Made by a program: the position numbers and the translations under genes. A stretch of DNA of 7,615 nt, taken from NCBI GenBank assembly GCA_023433965.1, contig JAEYTQ010000650.1, positions 1-7,615 on the forward strand, in the 5' to 3' direction. The stretch is from Pseudomonadota bacterium (GTDB lineage: Bacteria > Pseudomonadota > Alphaproteobacteria > Rhizobiales > Xanthobacteraceae). The notes under the pieces were generated by a model. The model was not told the origin of the DNA, ran no database searches, and saw only the letters and a list, made by a program, of their open reading frames with translations. Shown in pieces: positions 6,856 to 7,615 of this stretch (the first letter of the stretch is position 1; every line of letters starts with the position of its first letter).

Positions 6856-6877
6856 TGCGACTGCCTCGTGATATTAT
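6849..6877 (+). promoter_or_regulatory. Candidate promoter of the marR-family gene
   Basis: The plus strand has GTGACA at 6849-6854 (5 of 6 to TTGACA), a 17-base spacer, and TATTAT at 6872-6877 preceded by TG at 6869-6870 (extended -10). Transcription would start near 6884, giving a leader of about 28 bases to the TTG start at 6912, with AAGGG (6897-6901) as ribosome-binding site. The -35 lies over the first codons of the divergent AhpD-like gene. This is a match to consensus only. A weaker alternative is CTTACA (6885-6890) and TATATT (6908-6913), which would need the GTG start at 6933. Confidence 0.5.
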
Positions 6878-6909
6878 AAGACCGCTTACATCTTATAAGG
6901 GCTCTTATA
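6875..6909. promoter_or_regulatory. Tandem palindromic operators in the ahpD-like/marR intergenic region
   Basis: Two copies of TATAAG-N4-CTTAyA stand in line: O1 at 6875-6890 (TATAAGACCGCTTACA) and O2 at 6894-6909 (TATAAGGGCTCTTATA), offset by 19 bp. O2 has perfect 6-bp arms; O1 has one mismatch. The central arms also create a perfect CTTATAAG palindrome at 6892-6899 and a perfect 8-bp inverted repeat, TTATAAGA (6874-6881) with TCTTATAA (6891-6898). This AT-rich island stands out from the GC-rich surroundings. Palindromes of this size and position, between a MarR gene and the operon it faces, are typical MarR-family binding sites. O1 covers the -10 of the plus promoter, and O2 lies in the minus promoter, so one bound regulator could repress both directions. 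Binding itself is inferred. Confidence 0.75.
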
Positions 6910-6919
6910 TATTGCGCAA
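6892..6919 (-). promoter_or_regulatory. Candidate promoter of the ahpD-like/cupin operon
   Basis: Reading the minus strand, TTGCGC (6919-6914) and TATAAG (6897-6892) are separated by 16 bases. Transcription would begin near 6885, leaving about 30 bases of leader that includes the GAGG ribosome-binding site at 6867-6864. The second operator copy overlaps the -10 and the spacer. A perfect TATAAT also occurs at 6878-6873, but transcription from it would start on top of the ribosome-binding site and no -35 fits, so it is less likely. This is a consensus match only. Confidence 0.45.
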
Positions 6920-7439
6920 GACACCTCGTATCGTGAGATCGAAAACTCCGCCAAAGTCCTCCGGCGCCGCCGAGGACAGCGCCGTTCGCGTGCCTGCTCC
7001 GGGAGAAGGCAAGCGCGGCGAGCAGGGTTACCTCGGTTATCTCCTGCGCCAGGCCCATGCCGCGGTTCGGCTGACGATGGAACGAACACTTGCGGATCTC
7101 GGCGTGACGTCGCCACAATTTGCCGTGCTAACGATGCTGAGGGCCTATCCCGGCCTGTCGGGTGCGGACGTGGCCCGCCTCACCTTTCTCACGCCGCAGA
7201 CGGTCGGGATCATCATCCGCAACCTCGAGCGCGACGGCGCGATCGTGATGACACCACATCCCGTCCATGGCCGCATCCAGCAATGGACACTGACACCACG
7301 CGGCGCGACGCTGTTGAAGGCTTGCCGGGGACGGGTGATTGCGCTGGAGAAGCGTCTGGCCCGGGATTTGGACACGCAGGCGGAAGCCTCGATCCGCCGC
7401 TGGCTCGCCGGAATTGCAACGGATCTGCAGCAGGATTAG
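6912..7439 (+). CDS. MarR-family winged-helix transcriptional regulator
   Basis: With a TTG start at 6912 the protein has 175 residues. It probably binds the tandem palindromes just upstream as a dimer and controls the divergent AhpD-like/cupin operon and itself. After a basic, Pro/Ala-rich, probably disordered tail (1-37), the MarR core runs from GYLGYLLRQAHAAV (39-51) through helix-turn-helix residues about 67-109, with recognition helix near TPQTVGIIIRNLERDG, a wing at about 110-128 (HGRIQQWTLTPRG), and C-terminal dimerisation helices to 175. The N-terminal helix lacks the peroxide-sensing cysteine of OhrR-type members; the only cysteine is Cys137 near the C-terminal helices. The start is uncertain: TTG 6912 has AAGGG spaced 10 bases and an upstream promoter candidate. 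GTG 6933 (168 residues) and GTG 6849 are alternatives, and the last is unlikely because it would translate the operators. The inducer is unknown. Confidence 0.9.
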   Translation: MRKTPRIVRSKTPPKSSGAAEDSAVRVPAPGEGKRGEQGYLGYLLRQAHAAVRLTMERTLADLGVTSPQFAVLTMLRAYPGLSGADVARLTFLTPQTVGIIIRNLERDGAIVMTPHPVHGRIQQWTLTPRGATLLKACRGRVIALEKRLARDLDTQAEASIRRWLAGIATDLQQD

Positions 7440-7465
7440 GCGACGGCGACCCGGGGCATCGGGCC

Positions 7466-7615
7466 TTACCGACCCTTCAACTCCCTCTCGACTTCGCCAT
7501 CGGGCCACGTTTCGCCCGCTGCGATCACCCTGACGCGGCTTTGATCGGCGCCGTTCACCAGCACGTGCGAACTCACCCTGTCGCCGCTTTGCTCCAGGTG
7601 CAGATCAGTCTCCGG
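7466..7615 (-). CDS. Unidentified protein, C-terminal end only (truncated by right edge)
   Basis: A frame with no internal stop enters from the right edge and ends at TAA (7468-7466), encoding the last 49 residues of a protein. The segment alternates polar and aliphatic residues (for example HVLVNGADQSRVRVIAAGE) in a way that suggests beta strands, and ends charged in EVERELKGR. Codons are G/C-rich at third positions like the neighbouring genes. It converges on the MarR gene, leaving 26 bases between the two stops. No family is recognised, and because the start is outside the window the reading is a moderate-confidence call. Confidence 0.5.
   Translation of the reverse strand, partial: PETDLHLEQSGDRVSSHVLVNGADQSRVRVIAAGETWPDGEVERELKGR

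Noticed and set aside
6849..6911. GTG at 6849 as the start of the MarR gene
   Set aside because: It would translate through both operator palindromes and the promoter region and overlap the divergent start codon; the TTG at 6912 or GTG at 6933 is more plausible.
7440..7465. GC-rich CCCG...CGGG pairing between the MarR gene and the right-edge gene as a bidirectional terminator
   Set aside because: The stem is about 4 bp and no T-run follows on either strand.
1..7615. epmC (EF-P hydroxylase), mobile elements, CRISPR, toxin-antitoxin or phage-defence genes
   Set aside because: I looked for them on both strands and found no sequence supporting any of these in the window.

Overview
The window is GC-rich (third codon positions strongly G/C) and its proteins look alphaproteobacterial, most like Bradyrhizobium or a close relative within the Hyphomicrobiales. 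That placement rests on remembered protein resemblance (for example the EF-P N-terminus) and not on a search. It reads as ordinary, tightly packed chromosome: no insertion sequence, tRNA, rRNA, CRISPR array or phage gene is visible, and no gap exceeds about 165 bases.

Region 1 (1-3106) is an elongation factor P modification locus. On the minus strand, epmA (an EF-P-lysine ligase related to lysyl-tRNA synthetase) is followed, with an ATGA stop/start overlap, by a radical-SAM lysine 2,3-aminomutase of the EpmB/KamA type. A small secreted protein follows, cut by the left edge. Diverging from epmA across a 162-base spacer is efp, with a TTG start. Together these genes can make beta-lysine, attach it to Lys33 of EF-P, and supply the EF-P that relieves ribosome stalling at polyproline. 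The aminomutase carries the active-site pattern I associate with the clostridial enzyme and not that of E. coli EpmB, which raises a question about product stereochemistry.

Region 2 (3151-5819), co-directional with efp, holds a secreted M23 metallopeptidase with a complete zinc site and a PPPG tract, then a DUF808 (YedI-like) multi-pass membrane protein.

Region 3 (5850-7439) is a small regulated module. A minus-strand operon of an AhpD-like CxxC protein and a membrane-anchored or exported cupin faces a divergent MarR-family regulator. The AT-rich spacer between them contains two 16-bp copies of TATAAG-N4-CTTAyA, placed so that they overlap promoter candidates for both directions. This looks like the operator of the MarR protein and is the most specific regulatory signal in the window.

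Region 4 (7466-7615) is the C-terminal end of an unidentified minus-strand gene running off the right edge.

I see no clear evidence of a wholly undescribed system. The points most worth following are the KamA-like variant of the EF-P pathway and the tandem-operator MarR/AhpD/cupin unit.
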